Source: Bryum argenteum (taxonomy: Eukaryota > Streptophyta > Bryopsida > Bryales > Bryaceae). Taken from it: a stretch of 64,000 nucleotides of DNA. The translations under genes and the position numbers were made by a program. Below, one piece after another: positions 36,659-48,534 of this stretch (within the stretch, counting starts at the first letter, position 1; each line of letters starts with the position of its first letter). The DNA lies in contig CM073324.1 of assembly GCA_037043015.1 (NCBI GenBank), positions 14,839,013-14,903,012 of the forward strand, given 5' to 3'. The notes under the pieces were generated by a model that searched no databases, was not told where the DNA came from, and worked only from the letters and a program-made list of their open reading frames with translations.

Positions 36659-39529
36659 ACGAAAATCTGATCGAAAGCCTAACCTCCTAACTGCAACAAT
36701 CGACTTCATAGATAAATGCACATATATCATCTTCCAAGAAATGGTGTAAACTCAAGAAAATATTTTACTTGTTTCAAAATTCAAAGCATATGACATGCCC
36801 ATTAATCAAATCTAGATTGGGGCCTAACTCTAAATAGATAGAAGGAATGATTCACATATGACTAAAGCAATAAAAAGAGCTTCGTTGCTAATAACTAAGT
36901 TAATTCTACAATAAGCTGTCACAAACTGCAAGATTATGTGCCATTACCTCCATGCCTACTCCAATATATTGGTACGTTAGATACTTAATTTCAGAAGGCA
37001 ATGGGTGATGAATGGCTAGGCGGTACTCATTCGGCACAAGGAATTGGTTATACTTACCGCCACCATTTCTTTTAAACTTGCATACATGAAATTCCACAGA
37101 AGTGAGCAATTGTTTGAGGTCTTTGCTTATTGATGGAGCTATGATAAATACATTAGCTATTCTAGTACGTCGTCATATTATTTTAGTAGGTAGTCATATT
37201 ATGCTGCAAATGTAATGATTACTATTCTAAAAGTAGGTTGGAATTGTGCTGGTTACTGTCTTTATTCAGGGCGTTGAAAGCCATTCAGAACAATCAGAAG
37301 CAGCTAACTGCAACCATTTGATTAGGGTGTGAGTGACAAGATGCTTCGAACTGTAACTACGTTCTTCAAGCTCTTCAAGCTCCTCAGGCTATTGGCAATC
37401 AAAACATGCACGTCAAATTTTTGCATAATCTCGAATTTCGAGCCATTTCACGTGTATAAGTAACATGTCACTTTACACTTTACTCGTTCTTGGTTTGTTG
37501 ATATACAATGCTGATATACAATGTCCACCTTGAGAGGGGTTTATTTAGTTGTCCTATACCACTGTTGTTGTGTGATTATGTCCAGAGAGCATATAAGGGC
37601 AGGTCGAACGGACACTATGTTCTCGTAAGGGTCTGGTGCTCTTCTCATAGCCGGATGCTCCCTCGAGAAACTTGATTCCTCTTAGGAACACAAGTTTCTG
37701 GGAGGTATTGAAGATTTGTTTTTTTGGTGCAATCGCAAGCGATTGAGATGGACTATTTTGTTTTGGGGTTGGAGCTCCGGCCCTCAAAATGACCCCAATT
37801 TGCAGGCCAACCGCAACTTCTAACCCCAAAACAAGTTGAGTTCATCCGTTTTGAAGGATGAGTGGGGCACTTTTGAGGGCCGCCACTCACAATACAAGTT
37901 GAGTTCATTCGTTTTTTAGGATGGGTGAGAATGCTCTAAGTGTCGAAAGCAAAGATGCATTCGAAAATCAAGTCTTCTTAGCTTCAACGCCATTTTTTAA
38001 AAGAGGTTCAATAATTCAATCTTTATTTTGAGGATGCGAGGCAAGGACCTTGTTTGACTTCTTCACATGAGACAGGTGCCATTCGCTTGCACAAGTAATT
38101 CTGAATAAAAAATTGGTCGCTGAACGTGCAGAATACGCGTGGATTATGATTAGGCAAGTTCGGAGTTAGATACTTCCCACAATCCCGCCACCTTCGCGGT
38201 CTGTAGGAAGATGCCCGCCATATTCCTACAAAAAAGCAGCTTCAACTCAGGATCGCAGTGAACGTTCTGTTACTCCGCATTTTTGCTCCCAGTACCGACA
38301 GTTCAAGATCTCAGATACATGGTAGACTGTAGTAGCTACATGGTTGTTGTTGTTTTGGAGGAACGTACCATAGCAGCCGCAGAACTCAAGCTAAGGAGTA
38401 AGAATCACTGCAATTCAAGATTTCCTCTCGTGTTTGAGCAGGTGAGATGGCGAGATAGACGAAGAGAAATTCTCGGTAGAAACGTGCTGAAGGTGAGTCG
38501 TTTCCTGCTCAGACTGTCTTCTGTACGTTCCGATACTGATTCTTGTCCGAAGCTTCTGATGCCGCAATTATTCTCTTAGGGTTAGGTTATGACCAGGGGC
38601 ACAAAGTTTTTGAACTTTCGTAAGCTATATGATCCTGCTGGTTTTTGAGGTTGAATTCGCCGTGCAAAAACCACTGGCAAAATGGATGGTGGATTTACCA
38701 CTTGTGCGACTGCCAGATGCGTGATTACCACTGTGTTTGTACATCTCTGTTGCTGTCAAGTGAAGCTTCGGTAGTGATCATTGTCGATGTATTTGTATTT
38801 CCTAAATCCTCTTTCTGGAGATTTGTGGTGGATGTAGAGAAATTGAAGAGCTTGATCGTACCGGAGTGTGACTGCTCACTTGGGGTTGCAACAAGGACCA
38901 CTCATTGCCTTGAACCAATTGCATTTTGCGTGTGTGTTCAACTGTAACAGCCTTCCGCCTCTTGCTACTATGGAGCATGAAGTGAACAAATGAACGTACG
39001 CTTTTCTGGTTATATAAACAGGTTCGATATTACGTCTCTTTTTTTGGCGACATTTCTGTTGATTTGCTTGACCCACAAAGACTTGCTGATAGCTGATATT
39101 GAAGGAGATAAGCTAAAGTTGTTGGCCGCTCTGAAGTCAGTATTCATGTAGTCGGTGTGGAATTTCTGTTCAATTTCTATCAAAGTTACCACATCTGCTT
39201 CACAACCTCCTCATTTGGTAGCTGTTATTTGACCAACAAGCTATACAACTATAAAAATTCATGGTGCAGTTTAGAGTTATGTAAGAGAAGGTGCTTACAT
39301 GCATACAGCATGGCTGAGGCAGCAAGGAGATTGATGCGTGACGAAGAACGTACTGTTTTAAAAGGGGGCAAGTTCTTGATGTCGGCATTAAGTGCAGGAG
39401 GCTGTAAACCATAGCTTGGGCCGACTGATTTGTAAGTTTTTTGCTGAATCCTTGAATGACTCTAGAGGCGTGGAGGATCGAAAGCCCAGTTTCTGAGCCT
39501 GCTTGAGGGTACCGTGCAGCGTTATCAAT

Positions 39530-42500
39530 ATGGAGAGATCCATGATCTCATGGCGAGGGTCGAAACGCTCAGCCGGAAATGTTGCAGAAGAGGGCGGTGC
39601 TGATGAACATCAGCAGTTGGGAATTGCGGAGAATTACAAACGTCGTCGGACCAAGTTTGATATATTTATAAACCACCGGGGGCCTGATGGTAAAGCTTTT
39701 GCCTCTCATCTTGAGGAAGCACTGAATACGAGAGGGTACGCTCCTTTCTTTGATCAGAATGGGCTAGGGCAGGGAGAACACTTCCCCGAGGCGATCAAAG
39801 CTGCAATTCAAGATGCGTGCATTCACTTGGCAATATTTACCCCTCTGTACGCGGAGTCCAAGTACTGCCTGGACGAGCTAGCTGACATGGTGGAGTGCGT
39901 AAAGAAGGACTCTAGTGGCACCGTGAAGTTGATACCTATCTTCTTGAAAGTGACTCCTTCAAGTATTCGGTGTGCAGAGAGAGGGCCTTTTCAGGAAGCA
40001 TTCGAGCACCACAAGCAGAGGGATTGAGGCTTGCGCATTCCTGTTTGGAAGGAAGCTCTTCATGATGCTGCCGACATGATGGGCTTTGAAGGTGATAAAT
40101 TCAAGTAAGTGCCTGAGCATCATACATGAATGATACTCTAATATGAAAATAATGGGTTTGTGAGTTGATAGTAGTTTGTGGCATGCTATATTGACGGAAT
40201 GAGGCAAGTATGATTGACTTCTTCATCTTTATTGATGTTGTTTTCCTTAGTGCTAAAGTATAAGTGAGTTTTGTACCGATCTTGAATGTGTGCAGGAATG
40301 AATGTGAGCTCAAAAACGCTATTATTAATCGAGTAGAAGAGATTATTGATTCAATGCGAGTAGACACGACACAATGGGTTCCAACTCACATTGTTGGTCA
40401 TGAGGAGGTGCTTGGATTTGCTCGCAGTAAACTTGAATTGATGGGGGATAATGTCGCCATTCTAGGCATTTGGGGCGCGGGTGGCATTGGCAAAACAACT
40501 CTTGCTAAGAAATTGTACAATTATTACTCAACACAACGATCATTTGGGTACCAAGTTTTCTTGGAGCTGGGCAAAGGTAAAGATGTGGTGCATTTGCAAA
40601 ATCAAGTACTTGAGCTCTTGGGCAAGAAGGAAAAAAATGTGGTTGAAACGTATCGAGGACATCTTTATAAACTAGTCAATGCGAGGGTGCTTGTTGTAGT
40701 AGATGACATTTCCCACGGGGAGCATTTTACGGAGCTTGTACCAGACTTAAAGAAACTAGGAGGTGGAAGTCGTATCATTTTAACATCACGTGACAAGGAT
40801 GTCTTGGATATGGTCTTTAGGGAAGCACCTCAAGCCTACTATTTACTTGAGATGCAGGTGCTCAATCGTGAAGAGTCATTGGAGTTGTTTTGTGTTCATG
40901 CATTTGTGAACAAATCAATCCCAAATCATAAGCACCCGTCGTACCGTCTTGGGAGGAAAGTAGCAGATTTGTGTAGGGGTTTACCATTAGCGTTGGAGAT
41001 CATTGGAAAACACTTATATAATAGGTCGGTAGCAGAGTGGGAAGAGGAAGCTAGAGAAATGAGCCTCAATCCTAAAGTCCTCGACACATTGAGTATCAGC
41101 TACAATGGACTTCAATCCAAGTCGGACAAGATGATGTTCTTGGATGTGGCTTGTCACATGGTTGGGCTTTTGGAGGAAGATGCTATAGATATTTGGGAGT
41201 CTTGTGCGTCACGTGATATGGAACCTCCGTGCAGGCGTGACCGTTGTTTGACCTCTAGAAAGGTGAAGGGCTCTTTGCAAACTTTGAAAAACAAGTCTCT
41301 TGTGAAAGTGGACTATAACGGAAGATTGAGCATGCACGACCTTATCCAAGACATGGGTAGAAAGATGGTTCAAGATGAGTCGGCAGATGAGAAAGGCCGC
41401 GGGCTTGGACAATATAGCCACTTGTGGAATCGGGCTGACGTCGAGGATGTCCTAAATGAAAAGGAGGTAAGTATAATCAGCGTCTCGATGCATAGTAGTA
41501 CACTCCAACATGTCATGCTATTGCTTTTGCAACTTTTGGAAGTATATGATTGATTTCCATTATAGGAGCCTGAGAGGATTATATGGAATTTAACTTATTA
41601 AATCTTTTGGTTTACGGATCAGTTAGGTGTTTTGTAATGTATAAGTGTCTGAGAATGGAACCTCTTGTCTGGAGAATATTGTTATCATATTCTTCAAATT
41701 CCACAAGAAAAAAAATGAGAAATATGTGGGATGGTTTTTCAAAATTTGATTCCATCAATGTACAGGATATATTATTGTTCACATCTTGCGTAATTCGAAT
41801 ATGCTCACTATGTTGGGAAACTTCTCGTCTTGGTCGCTCTTAATTATATTAACAATTATCACTCTTTGATATTGTAGTCTTAAACAATCAAATTTGATCA
41901 AACATAGTGAAGTAAGGTATCTTTAGGAAAAGTATAGTATTGTAAAGGCCCAATATGAAATGAAATTTAGAACATGTCTTTCTTGCTAGCAAATATATTA
42001 TAGTAAAATAGATCACCTACTACCACCATGTTCTAGGACCTCAATTTGCTATTAGAGCTTCCCTTTGAATAGGCGTTATAAAAATCAGCTTCCCAATACT
42101 TTTTTGAGGTGGATCCTCCTTTGCCAAATTGGCTAATGTGCATGTTTTGTTTTTATTTTGTGGTCTTTTACTTTGTATCGATTTGCTTCCACTTGGCTCT
42201 ATGGGATTCACGTGTGAAAATTGGTTAAACATCACATAAGCTTCCACATGGCTGTATGGGATTGACGCTTGAAAATTGGGTAAACATCAAATATTGTTCA
42301 CTACACCATTTGGCACATACATTTCATCATTAACAATATCTACTATCTCACAAAGTATAAGTAAAGAATTTTAAGAACGATACATGTACAATATTTTTCA
42401 CAATTTCTCCCTCAAAAACTGTCTAAGGTTTGTCTAAAATAAAGATATATTCCATCATATTTCTTAAGCAACTTGCCAAAATTTCAATCCGAGTGTAGAC

Positions 42501-45500
42501 AATGCTACAATTTGGAAAGGGAGGTAGGAAACTCGGATTCCAAGACATGTCGGAGGGTATTGTAGTTGACACTTAGTGAGTTCCCCTAAGTAATATCTGC
42601 AAATTGATTTGTAACATTAGAAGATAGCTAATCTAAGCTCAAAATTTTGGATTAAACCTAGTTCTTGTGGAGCTCGGGTCACGAAGGATGCTACTCATAT
42701 TGTAATTCTTATTTACAATTAATGAATGTTGTGAGTGTCCATATCTTTATAAAGATGTAGGTATATTTTCTTATTTAGTGGATATTGGTACTTGGCGCTT
42801 ACGCAGGGAACAAAGGAAGTTCGAGGCCTATCGTTGGTTGGGTTGAATGGAAAGACTTTCATGGCTTCGGCATTTCGGAACATGACCGAGATTCACTTTC
42901 TACTATTAGATGGAGTTTGTATAGAGGGAGACTTTTCACAAATCTCCAAAAAAATTCGTTGGATGCAGTGGAGGAATGCACCTCTTTCGAGCCTGCCTTT
43001 GGAGCTACATTGCTCGAACTTGGTAGTTTTGGATCTCTCGAATAGTAAGAGCCTCACTCAGTTATGGGCAGAACATGATGCATTTCAGGTATGCAATTTG
43101 CGTCTATTATTCACTTCGAACCTCTAGAAAGATACACACAGAATAGACGGTGAATTGGCTATAAAGTATAAGATGGATAATTAAGAAAAAACAAAATTAG
43201 AGTGAGTCTGCATGGTTAGTAAGGTGCTTGTAGATTATTTGAGTTTTGTTTTGTACACTTCATTGTTGTTGTGGAGTCACTTTGCCATACTTGGAGTTTA
43301 CTTCACCGGACAGTTTGCATTATGAAGGTGGTTTTGATTGTTTTTGAGTGTACCTAAATGCAGGTTCCGAGGTTTCTGAAGACTCTGATCCTTGAGAATT
43401 GCACTTCACTAGAGAAGATTCCAGAAAATATCAAGTCTTTGACGAGGTTAAGGATACTCAATCTCCGGTGGTGCAAGAAGCTGACATCTCTACCAAGTTC
43501 TCTTAGAGAACTCAAGGGACTCGTCAGTTTGGACTTGGGATATTGCATGGGCTTGGAGGCTTTGCCTGATGTTGTGGTGGAGCTGCGAGTTCTGGAGACA
43601 TTCTGTATTGATGGATGTGTCAAGATACGAAATCTGCCATCAGATTTTGGAAATCTTAGGACATTGGTTGAATTCTCTGCTATGGCAGTTTTTAGTGTGG
43701 TTGCCTTACCTGATTCTTTTTCCAAGTTAACTCGTTTGGAGAAGCTGGACATGACTAATTGCATATCTTTATCTGAGTTGCCGAGGTCTGTGAAGAACCT
43801 AACGCACTTGATAATGTTTGCTGCAAGTGACACATCTATCCGAGAGTTGCCTAGTGACCTCGGGGATCTCAAGAGACTTCATCACCTAAACCTCGGCCAT
43901 TGCAACCAATTAGAGAGCCTTCCCGACAACTTTGGAGACTTGCAAAATTTAAGCAATCTTGATATGACGAAGAATAAGATATCAAAACTGCCTTATAGCT
44001 TCAAGGATTTGAAACACTTGACGAACCTGAATATGCAAGGAAGCTCTGATCTTGTCGATGTTGAATCTCTACCTGTTTCACTTGTGGAGCTGGAACTTGG
44101 AGATTGCCCCAAGGTGGTAAGAGTTTCTGTCAAGGAGCTATCAAAGCTAAGAATACTTACCTTGTGCAATTGCACAAGCTTGACTAAGTTGGAAGGGATG
44201 GAACATGCGGAGTCCCTCGTGAAATTGAATGTGAGTGGATGCTGTAGACTCTTAGAACTACAAATTGACCTCTTCGGAACAAGAATGACACACTGCTATG
44301 TAAGTGGGAGTGGAGTGTGCGTGAAGTATAGCAACGATTGGAACCAGGTATTCATCATAGTCCTCTAGATTCTTGTCATATCCACTGAAGCTCACTTAAA
44401 GCATTGTGTCCAATATTGAATGCTGAATAGACATTCCAAGTTCTAACATTTCTAAGCTGAATGTATATGAGGACTTTTTTAGGCTGGAGCTCCATTTCTA
44501 CAAGTGGTCAGCTACTATGACCATGCCATGGGGTTTCTTAAGAACTCGATGACCAAGAAGATAAATGCAATGCAAAAGACAAATGAGTTGTGCATGGAAA
44601 CTGGAATCATGTGGAGCACTGTTGCAGCCGTTGTCATTACGGTGGTGGCACACGACCAAGGTTCGTCTGGATACACCGATTCACTTGGGCGATATGATAC
44701 CCTCTTAATGTTTGAAGGGCGAATTGTACGATCAGAGGAAGGATCGGATATGGAAGTATTCAGAAGCTGACTTTTCCGTTTGCGCTCAACAGACTATAGA
44801 GATCAGGTATACTTGTGCACATTACGCAGATCACACCCGCTCATTCAAAGGCTGAAGCAGGGCGACAAGCTGTGTGTTTACGCACTCCCTATATGTGACA
44901 AATTTGGAATCACAGTTATGCAAGGACACATTCATGTTGCGTACGACGAGGATGCATCAGAAGATCCATTTCAAAATTTGCTCTTGAGAGATAATTTGAG
45001 CAGTAGTTTCCGAGCACAACCTTTTCCAGAAGTCCGGCAAGCATTCATCGAAAACCGTCGCATCAAATTCACTGTCAAAAATAGTCATAGTAATCTGCCT
45101 ATCGAAGGATATGGACAAATTGTATTTCAACCTGTCTCCGTCCAAGCCAATGGTCGAGCCCTCTTCTCAAGAATAGTAAGTTCCACTACTTCAATTATTG
45201 GAGAGCTTACTATCGTTCTCTTTCCCTTGAGTTGGCTAACAATTCTCTGTGTTGCAGGTTATGGGCTTTAGTACCTGCGGAATAATTTGTAATATTTGCG
45301 ACGAAGTCATTTCTGAACGTGGTTACCATTGCAACACATGTGCTGATTTTGACATATGTCAGAGTTGCAAGGAGGTGAAGCAAACAGTCCATTTGTCTGC
45401 CCATCTCTTGACCGAATTTGTGACGAAGGGCCATAAGAAGAATTTTGGGTATGTTGTGGATGATTTGTGGTGGAGTGAGAACTTCCCGGCTCCGGCTGAT

Positions 45501-45593
45501 CCTTCTTGTGCTAGTATGAGGAGAATTTATGCTGCGGATCGATCATGTGAATCAATCCCAAATTACAAGATAGGCTACATTGTGGACGTGTGA
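39530..45593 (+). CDS. TIR-NB-ARC-LRR immune receptor with C-terminal ZZ zinc finger; two in-frame stop codons
   Basis: Intracellular plant immune receptor. Exons 39530-40104, 40296-41466, 42807-43088, 43364-44347, 44483-45175 and 45258-45593 join in one frame of 1347 codons including the stop, but codons 166 (TGA, 40025-40027) and 1100 (TGA, 44768-44770) are stops. The TIR domain (FDIFINHRGPDGK ... YCLDELADM) keeps the Glu equivalent to the catalytic NADase residue. NB-ARC: P-loop GIWGAGGIGKTT, kinase-2 VLVVVDDI, RNBS-B GGGSRIILTSRD, GLPLAL, and MHDLIQDMG. The LRR exon has about a dozen repeats (for example LRILNLRWCKKLTSLPSSL). An unrecognised segment of ~230 residues follows, then a ZZ-type finger with CNIC, CNTC, DFDICQSC and HLSAH. 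Family knowledge: the TIR motif is of the moss type. Either the locus is a recently disabled gene, or it expresses a TIR-only product of 165 residues. The domain calls are firm; the intactness is not. Confidence 0.85.
42184..42291 (+). repeat. Two tandem copies of a ~54-bp unit in the second TNL intron
   Basis: GCTTCCACTTGGCTCTATGG and GCTTCCACATGGCTGTATGG start two consecutive units, each ending in AAAATTGG(T/G)TAAACATCA. They lie in the 1.34-kb intron between the NB-ARC and LRR exons. Confidence 0.7.
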
Positions 45594-46394
45594 GAGTAAG
45601 TTTTAAAGAATCACTGTTCGAGCATCGGAACTTGCACTGTGTTGTATCTGCAGGAAATAAATGACGCTGAGGAGTTGGAAGTCAAACATCATATATTTAT
45701 GTGATTTGCCGCTCCGCAATACCGAAGCTTCTGAAATACTGGTCTACAAACGGGGTTCATGTCCTCTCTTGTGTGTGCAACGGCTGAGGATGCCAGACTA
45801 ACCGCTCGCGGTTCGCCCACTAGAGTTGAAACATCCATGCCGCTCCGTAACTCTCCCGCTTCCGCGCCCGATGTCGCTTCCTCTGGGTTCCGGAGCTCGC
45901 ACAAGCTGCTCCCGCCTCCGACGTCCTTCAGTGCTCATCGTCGCTATTTAGCAAGCTTTCAGCATGAGCGCAAGAACATGCACGTGCTGTTGCACAAAGA
46001 TTTCGTGAAGTCTCCAAGACGAAGTGCAATTTCAGAAGACTTCCTAGAAATATGCAGTATAATGTTCTAAGCACAAGGTAAATTATAAGTTGCGGCATTC
46101 TGAGACCTCTTGAGCCTTGAATGGGAGGGGTAGCTCATCACATCTTTGTTGCAAAATCAATCGATATTTTCTCAAGAAGCCGCCAGGAGAACGATATTCT
46201 AGGCAACAATTGGTTTTTATCGCAAAAGACAGCAATTGGTAATAGTGCAGTGGGACAACAATTGGTTCTTTTTACACAAAATCATTTCTGTTTGATTTAA
46301 GGTAGTATCTGATCTTGCTTTATTGGGACAGGAATGCATAAAATGTGGTGCCACATGTTCGAAGTTGGTTAGACTTCACTCATTCGCATAGGCA

Positions 46395-46840
46395 AATGAC
46401 ATCGTGCTGGCTGCGATCTGGAAGCACGACTTGTACGATCAAAGGAACGATGGAATGGATATGAAGGTGTTCGAAAGCCGGCTTTACGCATTACGCCACG
46501 CAAATCTTTAAGGATCAAGTGTACATGTGCACGTTACGTAGATTACACCTGCTAATTTAGACTCAAAGGCTGAAGTAGGGCGAGAAGCTTTGTATGTATG
46601 CACTCTCCAGATATCAGAATTGGGAAGTGACAATCATGCAAGGACACAATCATGTTGGTTACGACGAGGATACGCCGGAAGACCCATTTCAAAATGTGCT
46701 CCTAAGAGATAATTTGAGTAACAATTTCGAGTAACAAGTTAAGTTTCAATGGGTTCACTGTTCGACCATTGGAGGTTGCAGTGTCTTGTCTTAGCGACAA
46801 ATGAAAGGCGGTGGAGGGCTGAAGATGAAACATCATCACC
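46395..46840 (+). pseudogene. Decayed duplicate of the TNL tail and 3' UTR, lacking the ZZ exon
   Basis: The stretch aligns with 44690-45010 of the TNL gene (TTGTACGATCA, AAGGACACAATCATGTTGG, CCATTTCAAAATGTGCTCC, CTAAGAGATAATTTGAG). Several frameshifts and stops prevent translation. At about 46748 it jumps to sequence matching the TNL 3' flank near 45610 (TCACTGTTCGA...), so the exon with the zinc finger is missing. It is a partial tandem duplication that has since decayed. At the position of the second TNL stop it reads CGG (46479-46481). Confidence 0.75.
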
Positions 46841-47918
46841 TGATTGCAACTTTGTTATATTATTCGAGAGGTGAGAGAAGGGGAACGTCTGCTTGAAATG
46901 GTCTGTGAACAACACTTGTTGTGCGACCATCTTCATGTTACTGGATTTTATGTACTCCAACACTGCGATCTTGCAGCTGTGAAGGAAGCCCAACATGTTG
47001 TAACAACTTGTGATGTGCTCTCGTGGATTTCATGTTGGAGTCAATATATTGATCTGCTTCCACTTTGGAGTAACCCTAATGTTGCACTGTGGATTGAGTA
47101 ATGTAAGAAAATGAAAAGGTGAGCCCAATATTCATTGTAATTTGGGTTTGATGTAGAGATGTACCAAACTCTTGAAAGTTGTGTGCTCGAGGTATGTGAC
47201 TCACAAAGTGTTCCTCAGCCTAGGAGTCAACAAGGGAACAACATCTAAAGTCGGATGTCGAGGCACTCTCCGACGGTCGCTCTTTGTAGCTTTCACCGTA
47301 TTGATAATGTCGTTGGATTCTTTGGTTTTTTCGTTTGCAAGTCTCCCAAATTTCTTGCATTCTTCACCTAAATTTCGTTAAAATGATAATATTCTACAGA
47401 AGTGGCACTTTCAAGGGTTTTAATCCAGTGAAATAGAAACTAAGGATGGTTATATTGTGCTGTAGAAAAACAATACATGGTATGCAATGGCATCATAGGT
47501 GCCACTTTTGGAAGCATGATCAAACATGCCACCACATTGGCACTACTGACAAATTGGTTTATCAAAGTGGCAATTGGAATGTTGGCTTTTGTGTATCAGA
47601 AATGTCCATTTTCTAGTTTAATCAGTTAAAAAACAAATATTGATGATTTCTTAAATTTTTATTATGAAAGCATGCAAAAGCATTCCAATCTCACCATGTA
47701 ACTACAGTGGGGTACATTTTGCTTACAAATTATGGCCCTCATCTCCTTGAGATTTGTTTAATGAAGTAGATACTATATAACAAATATAAGCATTGTACAG
47801 AACAAGATGGGTACAAGGTCATTGGACAGATGAATCCTGATTTGAACTAAGAAAGAAATCCCGTCAAATTTGAGTATGGCGCAAACCTTACAAGAAGTAT
47901 ATAGCAGAATGTTTGGCG

Positions 47919-48032
47919 CCTACCTTCAAATCTGAAAGGACGACGTGGGATGCGAGTCTACCTTCAAATCTGAAAGGACGACGTGGGATGCGAGTCTACC
48001 TTCAAATCTGAAAGGACGACGTGGGATGCGAG
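47919..48032 (+). repeat. Three perfect tandem copies of a 38-bp unit
   Basis: The unit TCTACCTTCAAATCTGAAAG followed by GACGACGTGGGATGCGAG is repeated at 47957-47994 and 47995-48032, with a first copy from 47919 differing only in its first bases (GCC/CCT edge). The near-identity suggests a recent expansion. No coding frame is associated. Confidence 0.9.
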
Positions 48033-48534
48033 TCGAAGCCAGTCCCCGGAATAGCATCATGCGAAGAATTCATTTACTAGTATTTCGTCGATCAAAACGA
48101 GTCATCTGTTCACACTAGAAAGCATCTCCATTTCATTTCTGGTCATACAATCAAGTATTCAGTTTCCAAAATAGTTTTACTTGTTTCCTCAGTGACAAAC
48201 ATATGCAGATTCCATGAGCTCGCTAACAAAGAGTTTGCAACCAAACGAATACTGAGACTCTTCTCAAAGAAGATACTCGAGATTGCATCATAGCTTCTCT
48301 TAGGAAGTTGCAACAAATGAGTAGTGGTACGATGAGACGTAATTAGTCTGTACGTGATACATAAATTGATCACGGAAATTCTTCACGATCTGCAATTCCT
48401 TCTGCTTCAATCTCTCTGCACCACCACCCACTCATTCTGTTCCCCGACTTCTTCTTCACTAGAAGTAAAAGTTTTTTCTACAATTGGGGTACTGTACTGC
48501 TATTTCCACCACATTTATTTTGACTGTAGATTAA

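Larger units (their letters stand above)
33888..39529. other. Intergenic, RPL10A to the TNL gene; no gene recognised
   Basis: Mostly AT-rich DNA with small repeats. A 24-bp phrase (CCCTCATTCAATTATTCATC) occurs twice at about 34472 and 34518. A perfect 10-bp-arm hairpin lies at 34985-35010. A 60-bp-period duplication beginning ACAAGTTGAGTTCAT lies at about 37829-37930. TTTAGGGGTTAA near 34929-34940 resembles an end of the dispersed element described below. The frames between 38283 and 39414 have no recognisable domain and may be upstream untranslated exons of the TNL gene. Confidence 0.5.

Noticed and set aside
40025-44770. UGA recoding (selenocysteine or stop read-through) in the TNL
   Set aside because: No known plant selenoprotein machinery supports this, and the paralogue has an Arg codon at the second site. 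Nonsense mutation is simpler.
45759-46070. A 103-residue frame downstream of the TNL as a gene
   Set aside because: No family match, and both strands are open here because of base composition. Support is too weak to call it.
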